NCBI RefSeq assembly: GCF_014138045.1
Contig: NZ_JACGXA010000001.1
Span: 62,001 to 126,000, forward strand
Source of the DNA: Nocardioides ginsengisegetis
GTDB taxonomy: Bacteria; Actinomycetota; Actinomycetes; Propionibacteriales; Nocardioidaceae
Reading direction: 5' to 3'
Length of the DNA: 64,000 nt
Below the pieces are notes generated by a model, which worked only from the letters and a program-made list of their open reading frames with translations, was not told the origin of the DNA and searched no databases. Positions within the stretch are counted from its first letter, which is position 1. Every line of letters starts with the position of its first letter. This document shows positions 1-9,003 of this stretch, piece by piece. A program made the position numbers and the translations under genes.

Positions 1-23
1 GAGTCGCGGGGGAGGCGGTGGGG

Positions 24-953
24 TCACGACACGCTGCTGCGTCGGCTGGTCACCGCGGCATCGTGCCACGCGACCGGCTGCTCGCCGGCGGCCTGGCGGA
101 CGAACTCGCCGAGGAACCAGCCCTGGAACTGCTGCTGCTCGGGGGTGCGGGCGAGCGAGAGGAGCCGCTCCGCCCGGCAGAAGGCGTCGGCGAGGTCGAG
201 CAGCTCGATCAGCCGGGCGATCTGCTCGACGGTGCCGGGGTGCACCCGCACCTCGATGTCGGCGACCTCGTCGCCGGCGCTGAGCGCCAGCTCGATCTGG
301 TCGGACCCCATGCCCTCGCGGAGGTCGTGCTCGAGGGTGCCGAAGAGGTCGGAGAGGTTCTTGGCGAGCGGGTAGTCCGCCTCGTGCGCGAGCGCCAGCA
401 GGCGGACCTCGCGGCGCAGCTCGCGGTAGTGCCGCTGGAACTGCTGGTAGTCGCGGAGCGGGACGTCGGCGATCGCCACCGTCACGTCGTCGGGGTGGGC
501 CACGTCGTCGTCGGGGCCCTCCATGCGGCCGGTGATGACCCCGTCGACCATCGTCTCGCCGGGCTCGGGCGCTGGGGTGAACCAGACGACCTTGCCGTCG
601 TCGTCGATGTCGGCGCCCCAGGCGGTGGCGCAGCGGGCCACGATGCCCAGGCCGCGGCCGAAGGTCAGGAGGAGGTCGTCGCCGTCGATGCCCTCGGTCG
701 GCAGGACGGGCGGCTCCGTCGAGCCGTCGCGCACTTCGACCCGGGGGTGCTCACGGGTGCCGCGGACGCGCACCTGGATGGGTGCCTCGGCGTGGAGCAG
801 GGCGTTGGTGACGAGCTCGGAGACCCCCAGCTCGGCGCACTCGGTCAGCTCGTCGCGGCCCATGTCGGCGCAGGCGTCAACCACCCAGCGGCGTGCGTTC
901 TGCACGCCACGGGGTCCCGAGCCCAAGGACAGGGCGGGCCGGTTGAGCGGCAC
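24..953 (-). CDS. HATPase_c_2 (anti-sigma-type) regulator with C-terminal helical domain
   Basis: 309 aa, GTG start at 953 preceded by GGAG at 7 nt. Residues 1-130 form a GHKL ATP-binding domain of the anti-sigma/SpoIIAB class: the N-box reads ELVTNALLHA (46-55) and the glycine loop GRGLGI (99-104). No HisKA region or receiver is present. Residues about 150-300 are a helical region ending in a Trp/Phe-rich segment (QGWFLGEFVRQ). A protein at 31442-32758 has the same two-part layout and adds a PAS domain, so the two are paralogues. The likely role is a cytoplasmic switch kinase or binding protein in a stress or phospho-relay pathway; the partner is not visible. It is divergent from ndh across a 260-nt gap. 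Confidence 0.8.
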   Translation of the reverse strand: MPLNRPALSLGSGPRGVQNARRWVVDACADMGRDELTECAELGVSELVTNALLHAEAPIQVRVRGTREHPRVEVRDGSTEPPVLPTEGIDGDDLLLTFGRGLGIVARCATAWGADIDDDGKVVWFTPAPEPGETMVDGVITGRMEGPDDDVAHPDDVTVAIADVPLRDYQQFQRHYRELRREVRLLALAHEADYPLAKNLSDLFGTLEHDLREGMGSDQIELALSAGDEVADIEVRVHPGTVEQIARLIELLDLADAFCRAERLLSLARTPEQQQFQGWFLGEFVRQAAGEQPVAWHDAAVTSRRSSVS

Positions 954-1213
954 AGTGTTTCTCCGGACCGATGTGTGAAGGTGTCGACATTCTCCGGTCG
1001 TCTACCCATGACATCCGGGAATGAAACCCCGGGAAAGTGAAGTTGTCGTCTGTCTGGACAACCCTCGCACCACCGGTCCCGGAGGCCACTGTGGCCGTGG
1101 GAACGTGGCGGCCGGACACCTGATTGGTCAACCGGCGGCGCGCGGCGGAACAATGGGCACCACACACGGGTCGGCCCTGACGGGTCGACCCCCTCGATGC
1201 AGGAAGGTTCGAC

Positions 1214-2695
1214 ATGGCCGTCACCCAGCCGGAGAACGGATCCCAGGAGCGTCACCAGGTCGTCGTGATCGGCTCCGGGTTCGGTGGCCTGTTCGGGACC
1301 AAGGCGCTGCGCCGGGCCGACGTCGACGTGACGATGGTGGCCAAGACGACCCACCACCTCTTCCAGCCGCTGCTCTACCAGGTCGCCACCGGCATCCTCT
1401 CCGAGGGCGAGATCGCGCCCCCGACCCGCGAGGTGCTCAGCGCGCAGAAGAACGCCCGGGTCCTGCTCGGCGAGGTCACCGACATCGACCTCGAGGCCCG
1501 CACCGTCACCTCGCAGGTCCTGGGCCGCGAGACGGTCGTCGGCTACGACTCGCTGATCGTGGCGGCCGGAGCCGGCCAGTCCTACTTCGGCAACGACCAG
1601 TTCGCCGAGTTCGCCCCCGGCATGAAGTCGATCGACGACGCCCTCGAGCTGCGCGGCCGGATCTTCGGCGCCTTCGAGATGGCCGAGCTGGGAGCGACCC
1701 GCGGCGACGACGTCGACCACCTGCTGACCTTCGTGGTCGTGGGCGCCGGCCCGACCGGCGTGGAGATGGCCGGCCAGATCGCCGAGCTCGCGCACCGCAC
1801 CCTCCGCCGCGACTTCCGCCGGATCAACACCAAGCACGCGCGCGTCGTCCTCGTCGACGCGGCCCCGCAGGTGCTCCCGCCGTTCGGTGCCAAGCTCGGC
1901 GCCAAGACGCAGCAGGAGCTCGAGAAGCTCGGCGTCGAGGTCATCCTCGGCGCGATGGTGACCGACGTCGACGAGCGCGGCATCGAGATGAAGTTCAAGG
2001 ACGGCCGCGTCGAGCGCATCAACACCGTCACCAAGATCTGGGCCGCCGGCGTGCAGGCGAGCCCGCTCGGCAAGACCCTGTCCGAGCAGACCGGCGCCCC
2101 GCTCGACCGCGCCGGGCGGATCAGCGTCAACCCCGACCTCACGCTCCCGGGCCACCCCGAGGTGTTCGTGGTCGGGGACATGATCTCGCTCGACAACCTC
2201 CCGGGCGTCGCGCAGGTCGCGATCCAGGGCGCCAAGTACGCCGCCAAGGAGATCGACCACCGGATCAAGGGCAAGCCCTCGCAGCCGGCGTTCAAGTACT
2301 TCGACAAGGGCTCGATGGCGATCATCAGCCGCTTCCGGGCGGTCGCCATGGTCGGCAAGCTCCGCCTCACGGGCGTCATCGCCTGGCTGATGTGGCTGGC
2401 CGTGCACCTCGTCTACATCACCGGCTTCAAGAACCGCGTCACCGCGGTCCTGCACTGGTTCGTCTCGTTCCTGGGCCGGGGCCGCTCCGAGCGGACCACC
2501 ACCGAGCAGCAGATCTTCGCGCGCAGCGCGCTGGCGCGGCTCAAGCGTGGCGCCGCCGACCTGGTCTCCGACCCGGGCGCCTACGACGCCGCCCGCGAGC
2601 TGCTCGAGACGACCCGCCGGGCCGAGCTCGAGGCGCGTGCGGCCGAGGAGGCCCGCCTCACCGACGCCGGCGAGCGCGGCGTCCACGTGGGCTGA
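1214..2695 (+). CDS. ndh: type II NADH dehydrogenase (NDH-2)
   Basis: 493 aa, ATG with AGGAAGG 7 nt upstream. It transfers electrons from NADH to the quinone pool through FAD without pumping protons, as a monotopic membrane enzyme. The FAD-binding loop GSGFGG is at residues 20-25, a second nucleotide loop VVVGAGPTGVEMAG is near 176-189, and the FAD-ribose motif VVGDM is near 318. The C-terminal third holds hydrophobic segments (IAWLMWLAVHLVYITGF) that fit the family's membrane anchor. Length is slightly above the usual 430-470 aa because of a charged C-terminal tail. It is transcribed alone, with an acetyltransferase gene starting 52 nt downstream. Confidence 0.92.
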   Translation: MAVTQPENGSQERHQVVVIGSGFGGLFGTKALRRADVDVTMVAKTTHHLFQPLLYQVATGILSEGEIAPPTREVLSAQKNARVLLGEVTDIDLEARTVTSQVLGRETVVGYDSLIVAAGAGQSYFGNDQFAEFAPGMKSIDDALELRGRIFGAFEMAELGATRGDDVDHLLTFVVVGAGPTGVEMAGQIAELAHRTLRRDFRRINTKHARVVLVDAAPQVLPPFGAKLGAKTQQELEKLGVEVILGAMVTDVDERGIEMKFKDGRVERINTVTKIWAAGVQASPLGKTLSEQTGAPLDRAGRISVNPDLTLPGHPEVFVVGDMISLDNLPGVAQVAIQGAKYAAKEIDHRIKGKPSQPAFKYFDKGSMAIISRFRAVAMVGKLRLTGVIAWLMWLAVHLVYITGFKNRVTAVLHWFVSFLGRGRSERTTTEQQIFARSALARLKRGAADLVSDPGAYDAARELLETTRRAELEARAAEEARLTDAGERGVHVG

Positions 2696-2747
2696 GCCGA
2701 CCCGAAAACGGGTGGGCCGTCGGTCGCTGCGCTGGTGGAATGGACCC

Positions 2748-3266
2748 ATGACCGCGCTCGTGACCCCGGACGTCCGCTGGCACGCCTCCTGGGCGGCCTC
2801 GATGCAGGAGTTCGGCGAGGCCTACCCGCACGGCTCCGGCCTGGGTGACCCCGCGCCGACGTACGACGAGGCCGGCTGCGCGGCGTACGTCGCCTGGCTG
2901 CTGGGCGCCGCGAGCCACCCGATCCGCGAGGACTGGGTGCGCTGCTCCTTCTTCTGGATCACCGACGGTGACGAGGACGCGGCCGAGGTGATCGGCTTCC
3001 TCGCGCTGCGGCACGAGCTCAACGACTGGCTGCTCGAGGAGGGCGGCCACATCGGCTACTCGATCCGCCCCTCGCGGCGACGCCAGGGGCACGCCTCGCG
3101 GGCGCTCGCCCTGGCGCTGATCGAGGCCAAGGGGCTCGGCCTGGAGCGGGCGCTGGTCACCTGCGACGAGGACAACGACGGGTCGCGCGGCACCATCGAG
3201 GCCAACGGCGGCGTCTACGAGGACAGCCGCAACGGCAAGCGGCGCTACTGGATCGCCACGAGCTGA
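2748..3266 (+). CDS. GNAT family N-acetyltransferase
   Basis: 172 aa. The reading frame stays open upstream into ndh, but ATG 2748 is the start that clears ndh and gives a normal N-terminus. The GNAT acetyl-CoA signature appears as SIRPSRRRQGHASRAL (about residues 104-119), followed by an alpha/beta segment with ALVTCDEDNDGSRGTIEANGG, typical of the RimJ/RimL-like group. Substrate unknown. The end of the gene is 4 nt from the end of the convergent membrane protein gene at 3271. Confidence 0.82.
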   Translation: MTALVTPDVRWHASWAASMQEFGEAYPHGSGLGDPAPTYDEAGCAAYVAWLLGAASHPIREDWVRCSFFWITDGDEDAAEVIGFLALRHELNDWLLEEGGHIGYSIRPSRRRQGHASRALALALIEAKGLGLERALVTCDEDNDGSRGTIEANGGVYEDSRNGKRRYWIATS

Positions 3267-3270
3267 CGGC

Positions 3271-4149
3271 TCAGTCGCGCGTCGGGCGGTAGTGGCGCAG
3301 GACCCGGGTGAACTCGGCCGGGTCGACCATCGAGGCGTCGACGACGAACGGCGACATGCTGCGGCGGTGGAACAGCACCCGCCAGTTGCGGTCACCGGGT
3401 TCCCCGATCACGTCGATCGGGGTGTAGTGGCTGGCGAGGTCGAAGACGTTGCGCCCTCCGCCGCGGACGATCTCGAGCTGGCCGCCACGCACCGTCAGGT
3501 GGGCCGTCGCGGCGCCCGCCCGCACGCCCCAGACCACCATGGTCAGCAGCGCCAGGGCGGCGGCGATGCCGATGGCGGGAGTGGTGCGGTCGAGGTAGGC
3601 GACGTACGCGGCGACGGCGGTGGCCGCGACGCAGACGAGCAGCAGCAGGGCGACGAGCCGGCGGGTGCCGGTGCGGGGCGCGAACTCCACCACGCCGGGG
3701 ATCACGTCCTGCTCCGGCTCCGGCTCATGTGCAGGCGGGGGCTCGGGTGCGGACTGGGCCGCCGGCTCCGCGGGTGCGGCCTCCGGGGCGGCGGCCTGGG
3801 GCAGCGGTTCCGCGGCCACCGCCCCTCGGGACTCCTCGGCGCCCGGGGCGCTGGTCACGGGTGCGCTGTTGAAGAGGTCGAACACCGCGCGGCCGGGATC
3901 CTCCGGCTGGGGATCGGGCTCGGGATCGGGCTCCGGCGGGAGGGCCAGGATGGGGACGACGTCGGGCTCGAGCGCGAGCTCCTCGTGGTGGGAGGGGACG
4001 AAGGACTCGTCGAAGAGCGGGTCGTCCACGATCTCGATGGGCGGCTCGATGTCGTGGTCCTCCTCGGCGCGACCCTCGCGGTGCGCCAGCCAGCGATCGA
4101 AGAGGTCGAAGGCCGACTCGCCCGCCGCGCCCGAGCTCGCGTTTCCCAT
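3271..4149 (-). CDS. membrane protein with acidic Pro/Ala-rich N-terminus and a C-terminal domain shared with the 40343-42835 protein
   Basis: 292 aa. The N-terminal half is acidic and then Pro/Glu/Ala-rich (EPDPEPDPQPEDP), probably disordered and cytoplasmic. Two adjacent membrane helices follow (about residues 165-187 and 190-212). The last 75 residues form a compact domain: LTVRGGQLEIVRGGG...FDLA...NWRVLFHRR...VVDASMVDPAEF...LRHYRP. The same domain, with two helices before it, ends the 830-aa coiled-coil protein at 40343-42835 (VDARMVDSVAFTEALRSWRP). It resembles a membrane-proximal PH-like module, but that is inference. Function unknown. It is convergent with the acetyltransferase, and tRNA-Lys lies just beyond its start on the same strand. 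Confidence 0.75.
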   Translation of the reverse strand: MGNASSGAAGESAFDLFDRWLAHREGRAEEDHDIEPPIEIVDDPLFDESFVPSHHEELALEPDVVPILALPPEPDPEPDPQPEDPGRAVFDLFNSAPVTSAPGAEESRGAVAAEPLPQAAAPEAAPAEPAAQSAPEPPPAHEPEPEQDVIPGVVEFAPRTGTRRLVALLLLVCVAATAVAAYVAYLDRTTPAIGIAAALALLTMVVWGVRAGAATAHLTVRGGQLEIVRGGGRNVFDLASHYTPIDVIGEPGDRNWRVLFHRRSMSPFVVDASMVDPAEFTRVLRHYRPTRD

Positions 4150-4247
4150 GCCTGAAAAACTACGCCCGGAGGCCCGCGTTACGTGTGTGATCGGTCATGT
4201 CTGGACACCCGCGTGGGGGCCGTGGCGCTTGTGGCGCAAGTGGTGGG

Positions 4248-4320
4248 TGGGCCCCGTGGGACTCGAACCCACAACCAAGAGATTAAAAGTCTCCTGCTCT
4301 GCCAATTGAGCTAGAGGCCC
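4248..4320 (-). tRNA. tRNA-Lys (anticodon TTT)
   Basis: Cloverleaf read on the minus strand. The 7-bp acceptor stem is GGGCCTC/GGGGCCC with one T-G pair, and the D arm is GCTC...GAGC. The anticodon stem GGAGA/TCTCT carries loop CTTTTAA with anticodon TTT. The T arm is GTGGG-TTCGAGT-CCCAC and the discriminator base is A. CCA is not encoded. The sequence directly upstream of the tRNA (4321-4339) is the left copy of a 19-bp inverted repeat. Confidence 0.95.
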
Positions 4321-4339
4321 GGGGGATCAGGAGATTAGT
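4321..4339 (+). repeat. 19-bp inverted repeat, left copy, abutting tRNA-Lys
   Basis: The 19 bases directly 5' of tRNA-Lys are the exact reverse complement of 8985-9003. The next 11 bases to the left on the plus strand (AGAGGCCCGGG, 4314-4324, overlapping the repeat by 4 bases) recur in direct orientation at 9004-9014, just beyond the right copy. The pair brackets a 4.7-kb segment of accessory genes. Confidence 0.8.
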
Positions 4340-4443
4340 CGGGAGTAACCTCAGGAGAACATCCGTGTAGTTCCCCTGCCTGAGCCACCTGAACTATAAG
4401 GCGCAAGACTGGTCACGACCGCCACCGTCCCGTCTGCCCGGAG

Positions 4444-5040
4444 TCACGCAACCGTCAGGTCAGGCAGCACGTGAGCGCGGATCTTGTGCAGGACCGTGAC
4501 GATGCCGGCCACCTGCTCCTCGCTGAAGATCATGTCGGGCCCCTGCGGGGCGTTGTCGGTGAAGGGCGACTCGTAGAGTCGGGCGACCTCCATGACGCCG
4601 TTGGCGGTCAGATGCTCCACGATGAGCTGGACGAAGCGGAGCTGTTTGGCCGAGAACGCCGCATCTGACAGGTAACGGTCGAACGCCGCGGTCGCCGCCT
4701 CCCGGTCCAGGCCCACCAGGGAGCGCATGAAGAGCCCGAGTCGTGTGCCTCCTCCTTGGCGCGGGATATGTCGGCCTCGGTCCCGGCGCCAGAGCCGATC
4801 AGCATCTTCTCCAGGGCTGCGAGGTCCTCCGGAGTGAGCTGATGGTTGGACGTAGCCGCCGGAGCGCCAAGCGGTCCTCGTGGTCGCGGAGGTAGGCGCT
4901 GGCCTTGGCCCGGATCCGCTCCCAGTTTGTGCCGGGGGTGACCCCGGGTAGGTCCACGATGGTGCCCTGCCCGAGCACGTCCTCGAAATCTGAGTAGACG
5001 ATGGCCCTCTTGGACTTCTCCACGAACGCCGGCCGGGTCG
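4444..5040 (-). pseudogene. hsdR: decayed C-terminal end of type I restriction HsdR
   Basis: Three consecutive minus-strand frames give one recognisable protein end. Frame one is FVEKSKRAIVYSDFEDVLGQ...VDLPGVTPGTNWERIRAKASAYLRDHEDRLAL. After a shift near 4860 it becomes HQLTPEDLAALEKMLIGSGA...ADISRAKEEAH. After a second shift near 4745 it becomes LGLFMRSLVGLDREAATAAF...ending LPDLTVA. This matches from memory the EcoEI_R_C region of type I restriction enzyme R subunits. The helicase and nuclease portions and hsdM/hsdS are absent, so it cannot function. Upstream homology stops near 5040. Confidence 0.8.
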
Positions 5041-5338
5041 GCGTTCTAGCAGAACTGGCCGACCGCGGACCCCTCTCGAGTCCGTATCGGCTAGCCCCAC
5101 CGGCCCAACCGCACGTGCACGACGGCACCCCGCCCGCCCCCAAGTCGCTCGGCGGCGGGCGGGGCCGCGTGTGGGACCGCCCGCGAGTGGGGCGGCACGA
5201 CAGCTGGCATGGGGGAGCGCTCCTCTAGCTTCGCCGATCGCCAGCGGCCCGCGGCACCTGTGCCCTACCGTGAGCGGCGCCAGCCTCGACCGGCTGGGCC
5301 CAGGGGCGCGGAGCCCCCTCCTAGAAGGTGTCACGGTC
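5041..5338. other. non-coding gap between hsdR remnant and lipoprotein gene, with one GC-rich hairpin
   Basis: No supported gene. An 11-bp perfect stem CCCCGCCCGCC (5128-5138) / GGCGGGCGGGG (5154-5164) with a 15-nt loop could be a terminator or stable RNA element; no T-run follows. The frame of the downstream lipoprotein is open upstream, but no convincing start lies before 5339. Confidence 0.4.
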
Positions 5339-6685
5339 ATGCGCGTGCGACTCCCTCACCGGACAGCCACCCGGGTGGCCGCCGGCCTCCTCGTTGCGGC
5401 CACCTTCACGAGCTGCGGAAACGACGAGGGCGACACCACCGAGACCGACGCCTCGTCGTCCCAGACACACCTGACTCTCGCGGCCCCCGTCTCGTTCGAG
5501 GCGGACCCCGATGCGCAGCCCTCGCCAGGCCGGGTCGCGGAGATCCTGGACACCCTGACCTCGGCGGACATCTCTGAAGGCAGTGTCGAGTACCTGGAGG
5601 GCTGTCCACTGGGCACCAGCGGCACCCTCTTCTCAGCACTCCCGCCGGACTGGGAGCCACCGGCGGCCGACCTGTCCGGCTCGATCGGTGCGTCCAGCTC
5701 GTTCGACCACGGCCCCGCAGGCAAGTGCGGGTCTGACGCGCACCTGCTGTTCTTCGAGCCGGTCGACTCCTCGCTCAGCGAGGAGGAGCGGCTCGCCGGA
5801 GCACCCGATCGGGAGTGGTCCTCGGAGCCGGTCGACTTCTTCGGCGGGCGCGCCTACACCTACTGCTTCGGCGCGGACGCCACTCCTCCGTGCGGTGCGG
5901 CCTGGTTCAACGATGTCCTCCAAGTCGGCGGAACGCTGGACCTCAAGGACCAGCGGAGCACCCCGGAGGTTGCCGCAGCATGGCTGTCGGCCGCCCTGCC
6001 CATCATGCTGGGAGACGAGGCCTCGGCGGCGCCGTTCAACATCGCCGGGCACCTGCCCCTCATCGATACCGAGGGCTACACCCTCGACGCGTCCTACGAC
6101 TTCACCGCCTCGGACTTCGCCGCCGATCCGGTCAACAGCCCTCCCGGGTACACCGAGCTCGTCCAACCGGTGCAGGGTTCGCTTACCGTGACGAACACGA
6201 CCCCGGGCCGCAGCGTGGAGGTCGGGATGTCTCTCGTGGTTCAACCCCTTGCCGCCTACGCCCGCAAGTCCCAGGTGTGCCGGAGCCTGGGCGAGATCGA
6301 GCCAAAGGGGTTCGTGCTGGCCGGCGACTACTGCCTGGTCTCGATCGGCGTACCGATCTCCTGGGGCTACGCCCTGGTCGAAGACCAGACGCTCGACCCC
6401 GACGCCGTTGTCACCCTGACCAGCGACGACCTCAGCGCGATGGCCGACGACCCCGGCCAGACGCGGCTCGCGGGCGTCTCGGAGGGCGACGCGGACGCGT
6501 TGGCGGGCGAGCTGGCGAAGCCGGCCGGCATCGTGCTGTACGGGGGCACGCCCAACGGAGGCTTCGTGAGCGAGCCGGCAAAGTGGCACACGTCCGGGGA
6601 GTGCACACTCACCGTGCACGACCCCGGGGGCGCCGACGAGTGGATCATCTACCCGACCGACCGGGCGCCAGCGGGAATCTGCTGA
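5339..6685 (+). CDS. cysteine-rich secreted lipoprotein of unknown function
   Basis: 448 aa. ATG 5339 gives a textbook lipoprotein signal: a basic N-terminus (MRVRLPHRTATR), a hydrophobic stretch, then lipobox FTSC with Cys near residue 23. The frame is open upstream, but those starts would bury the signal peptide. The mature part has eight cysteines, an acidic Thr/Ser-rich linker after the lipid site, and a C-terminal WIIYP segment; disulfide pairing is likely outside the cell. I do not recognise a family. It lies inside the inverted-repeat-bounded island and ends ahead of a strong bidirectional terminator. Confidence 0.78.
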   Translation: MRVRLPHRTATRVAAGLLVAATFTSCGNDEGDTTETDASSSQTHLTLAAPVSFEADPDAQPSPGRVAEILDTLTSADISEGSVEYLEGCPLGTSGTLFSALPPDWEPPAADLSGSIGASSSFDHGPAGKCGSDAHLLFFEPVDSSLSEEERLAGAPDREWSSEPVDFFGGRAYTYCFGADATPPCGAAWFNDVLQVGGTLDLKDQRSTPEVAAAWLSAALPIMLGDEASAAPFNIAGHLPLIDTEGYTLDASYDFTASDFAADPVNSPPGYTELVQPVQGSLTVTNTTPGRSVEVGMSLVVQPLAAYARKSQVCRSLGEIEPKGFVLAGDYCLVSIGVPISWGYALVEDQTLDPDAVVTLTSDDLSAMADDPGQTRLAGVSEGDADALAGELAKPAGIVLYGGTPNGGFVSEPAKWHTSGECTLTVHDPGGADEWIIYPTDRAPAGIC

Positions 6686-6776
6686 CGGACCACGCCACTC
6701 ACTTGCAGGGCGACAGCAGCCGGGTCGGCCCGAAGGTCGGCCTCCTGCGCCCCTAGGGCGGACGCGGACGGTGCGT

Positions 6777-6807
6777 GGACGGGTCGAGGACCATCCTCGA
6801 CCCGTCC
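6777..6807. terminator. bidirectional hairpin terminator
   Basis: Perfect 14-bp stem (6777-6790 with 6794-6807) and a 3-nt loop between the convergent lipoprotein gene and the gene at 6878. A short A-run (GAAAAGGG) lies to the right, which would read as T-rich for minus-strand transcripts only after the stem. Confidence 0.75.
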
Positions 6808-6877
6808 GCGTCCAACCGAAAAGGGACCCCCACGCTCCACCCTCCGAAAGGTCTGCATGCGGCGCGCAGCACGCCGT

Positions 6878-7669
6878 TCATGTCGTGGCGTGCTTCGCTT
6901 CCCAAGCCTCGTTCAGGTTCCTGTTCATCGCGAACGCCGTGAAGTCCTCGACCCCGTACCCGCCGATGAGCTCGTGCCGCGCGTACTGCTTCGCCCCCTT
7001 GCGACCCTTCAGCCGCTCCGCCGTCTTCAGCTCCTCCATCGCGGCCCTGGTGCGGGCGCCGGCGAACTTGTCGTACTCAAGCCTCCAAGCAGCCGCGCGC
7101 CGGGTGACCTCCGCGGCCAGCTCGTGACAGTCCCCGATGCCGGAGGCCGGCGCCTGCAGCACGATGACCTGCCCGCCGCCGCCCTCGTCCTTCGACACCG
7201 CCGCGGCGATCGCCAGCTGGTCCTTCGACCACCAGCTTCCGGTGCGGGCGCCGGAGTACGCGATCCACGAGTACCGCACCTGCCCGACCAGGACGCTGCC
7301 CTTCCGGCGGCGTGCAGCGCGGGCCTTGGAGACCAGGTTGGCGCCGGCCGCAACCGTCATGCCGGCCAGGCCGACTCCCGCCCAGCCGCCGCCCTTGTCG
7401 TACTTCTCGCACGCGAAGACAACCCGGGAGTCGGTGATGGCGCAGACGATCTTGTGCTCGTCGAGGATGACCTCGTCGTAGTCCTTCCCGGAGGCGGGCA
7501 GGCGCATGATGCTCAGGCCCGACGCGGTGAAGTAGGCGACGGTGTCACCGTCGGCCTCGGTCAGCTCGATCGGGAACTTGTCCTCGGGTCCGGACAGGGT
7601 CGGCCAGATGCGGTCGTCGTCGTCATCGGCCGAGACCACCGCGACCAGAGGGGTGAAATTGTCAACCAT
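6878..7669 (-). CDS. hypothetical protein, soluble, unknown function
   Basis: 263 aa, ATG with AGGAGAAG upstream. The N-terminus is strongly acidic (SADDDDDRIWP). A beta-rich middle follows (AYFTASGLSIMRLPASGKDYDEVILDEHKIVCAITDSRVVFACEKYDKGGGW), then a glycine/alanine segment (GVGLAGMTVAAGANLVSKARAARRRKG) and a charged C-terminal helix (MEELKTAERLKGRKGAKQYARHEL). The middle resembles proteins that start with a PH-like fold, but I cannot name a family. It is 34 nt downstream of the secreted protein gene at 7704-8507 on the same strand, so the two probably form an operon. Confidence 0.65.
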   Translation of the reverse strand: MVDNFTPLVAVVSADDDDDRIWPTLSGPEDKFPIELTEADGDTVAYFTASGLSIMRLPASGKDYDEVILDEHKIVCAITDSRVVFACEKYDKGGGWAGVGLAGMTVAAGANLVSKARAARRRKGSVLVGQVRYSWIAYSGARTGSWWSKDQLAIAAAVSKDEGGGGQVIVLQAPASGIGDCHELAAEVTRRAAAWRLEYDKFAGARTRAAMEELKTAERLKGRKGAKQYARHELIGGYGVEDFTAFAMNRNLNEAWEAKHATT

Positions 7670-7703
7670 TCGCTTCTCCTGTTCGACGGGCCCGGGATGG
7701 ACG

Positions 7704-8507
7704 TCACGGCTTGCCGGAGCAGAGGACCTTCGCGTTCCCGTACACGCCGTAGCCGTCGAGGTCGTTCTTCTGGGTGTCCGGGGTGCCCTGGAGCTCGAGC
7801 CGCAAGCGGAGCCGAGTGCTCACGTCCAGCACGGTGGCCGTGGCCGGCCCGAGGGTCTTGGTGCCCAAGTCGGTCTCGGCGCCGTCGACGTAGATGGTGA
7901 AATCGGCGCCGAACCCGGACTCGGAGGAGTCCGCGACCCCGACCCAGGTGTTCAGGGTCTTGCACCGGTAGGACAGGTTCCACTCGCCCCAGACGATGTT
8001 TCCGTCATTCGCCAGCGCGCTGTCGTAGCTGTTCATCACGCTCTTGCTGTACGTCTTCCCGCCCACGGCTACCGAGTCCGAGCCGAAGCTGTCGTCATCG
8101 ACCGTGTCGAGCTGGGAGAGGTAGTACCAGGCGTACACGGTCGTCTTGGCGACCTTGGAGGTGTGTACGGATCCGTTCTTGGTGGCCGTGACCCGCCACT
8201 GGTTCAGGCCGACGCCGGTCGCGACGCCGGACAGCGCGTAGGTGCCGTCGGTGGTGACCTTGGTGGCGGCTGCCTTCACCCAGTCGGCTGTCTTTCCCAC
8301 CCGCCGTTGCAGGGCAACGGTGGCGCCGGCCAGGGAGGCGGGGGCGGTGCCGGTGAACGTGACCTTGTCGCCGGTGATCGGGTCTGCTGGCGAGGTGCGG
8401 GTCAGGACGAGGTCCACGGTGGCCGCCTGGGCCGGAACGGTGACGAACGTGGCCGAGACCATGGCCAGGATCGCGATCAACACCAGCTTGTGCCAGGGAC
8501 GTGCCAC
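7704..8507 (-). CDS. secreted protein with Ig-like and NPCBM-like carbohydrate-binding domains
   Basis: 267 aa from GTG 8507, chosen because AAGGAG lies 6 nt upstream; an ATG five codons earlier (8522) has no ribosome site. The N-terminus VARPWHKLVLIAILAMVSAT ends in AQA-ATV, a signal peptidase I site. Residues about 35-125 look like a bacterial Ig-like domain (PITGDKVTFTGTAPASLAGATV...NQWRVTAT). Residues about 135-265 have the NPCBM/NEW2 pattern (YSKSVMNSY...WNLSYRCKTLNTWVGVAD.SESGFGADFTIYVDG...VDVSTRLRLRLEL), a galactose-type carbohydrate-binding fold. It probably acts on or at the cell envelope. It has no catalytic domain. Confidence 0.75.
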   Translation of the reverse strand: MARPWHKLVLIAILAMVSATFVTVPAQAATVDLVLTRTSPADPITGDKVTFTGTAPASLAGATVALQRRVGKTADWVKAAATKVTTDGTYALSGVATGVGLNQWRVTATKNGSVHTSKVAKTTVYAWYYLSQLDTVDDDSFGSDSVAVGGKTYSKSVMNSYDSALANDGNIVWGEWNLSYRCKTLNTWVGVADSSESGFGADFTIYVDGAETDLGTKTLGPATATVLDVSTRLRLRLELQGTPDTQKNDLDGYGVYGNAKVLCSGKP

Positions 8508-8984
8508 GAGAAGCTCCTTCATGGGTGGGTGGGTCGCCGGCAGGCTAGGCAGACGACCGGCCGTGGCGCAGTGGAACCGGGGAAGACCACCCCTTCGGGG
8601 GCAGCGACCAGGGCTGGCCGGCAGCGGCGACTCTGGTGGGCGGCGGGTTGGACACGTATCGGGGGTGGCCTCGAGCTCCGGCGCCCGTCCGGCGACCTCC
8701 CTCGATTGGCTCCGCGAGCGCATGGCGCAGGCCGGCTCGAGCAGCTCACCTGGAAGCTGGGAGCCGACAACGGGGACGGCCTCGGGTTGAGCAAGGGGGC
8801 GCCTGCGACCGGCCGAAACAGTGCGCGTCCTCCCGCATGGCCAGTGCCGACGAGGTGCCCACGCCGACGCCATGCGCAAACCCTTGCGCCGGATGTGCAA
8901 CGAGGGACGTTCTGACGTGGCGGCCGGCGCGTTCTGCGCGGGAGGGCCCCCGCCGCCTAGAAAGTCCTAAACACGCAGGTCAGA

Positions 8985-9003
8985 ACTAATCTCCTGATCC
9001 CCC
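8985..9003 (-). repeat. 19-bp inverted repeat, right copy
   Basis: Exact reverse complement of 4321-4339. It is followed by AGAGGCCCGGG (9004-9014), a direct copy of 4314-4324, which covers the 5' edge of tRNA-Lys. Confidence 0.8.

Noticed and set aside
5171-5338. Upstream extension of the lipoprotein at 5339
   Set aside because: The extension is Pro/Arg/Gly-rich without ribosome site and precedes a perfect signal peptide and lipobox.
6777-6807. Hairpin considered as an attachment site core of the island
   Set aside because: It sits between convergent genes in the middle of the island and behaves as a terminator; no second copy exists.
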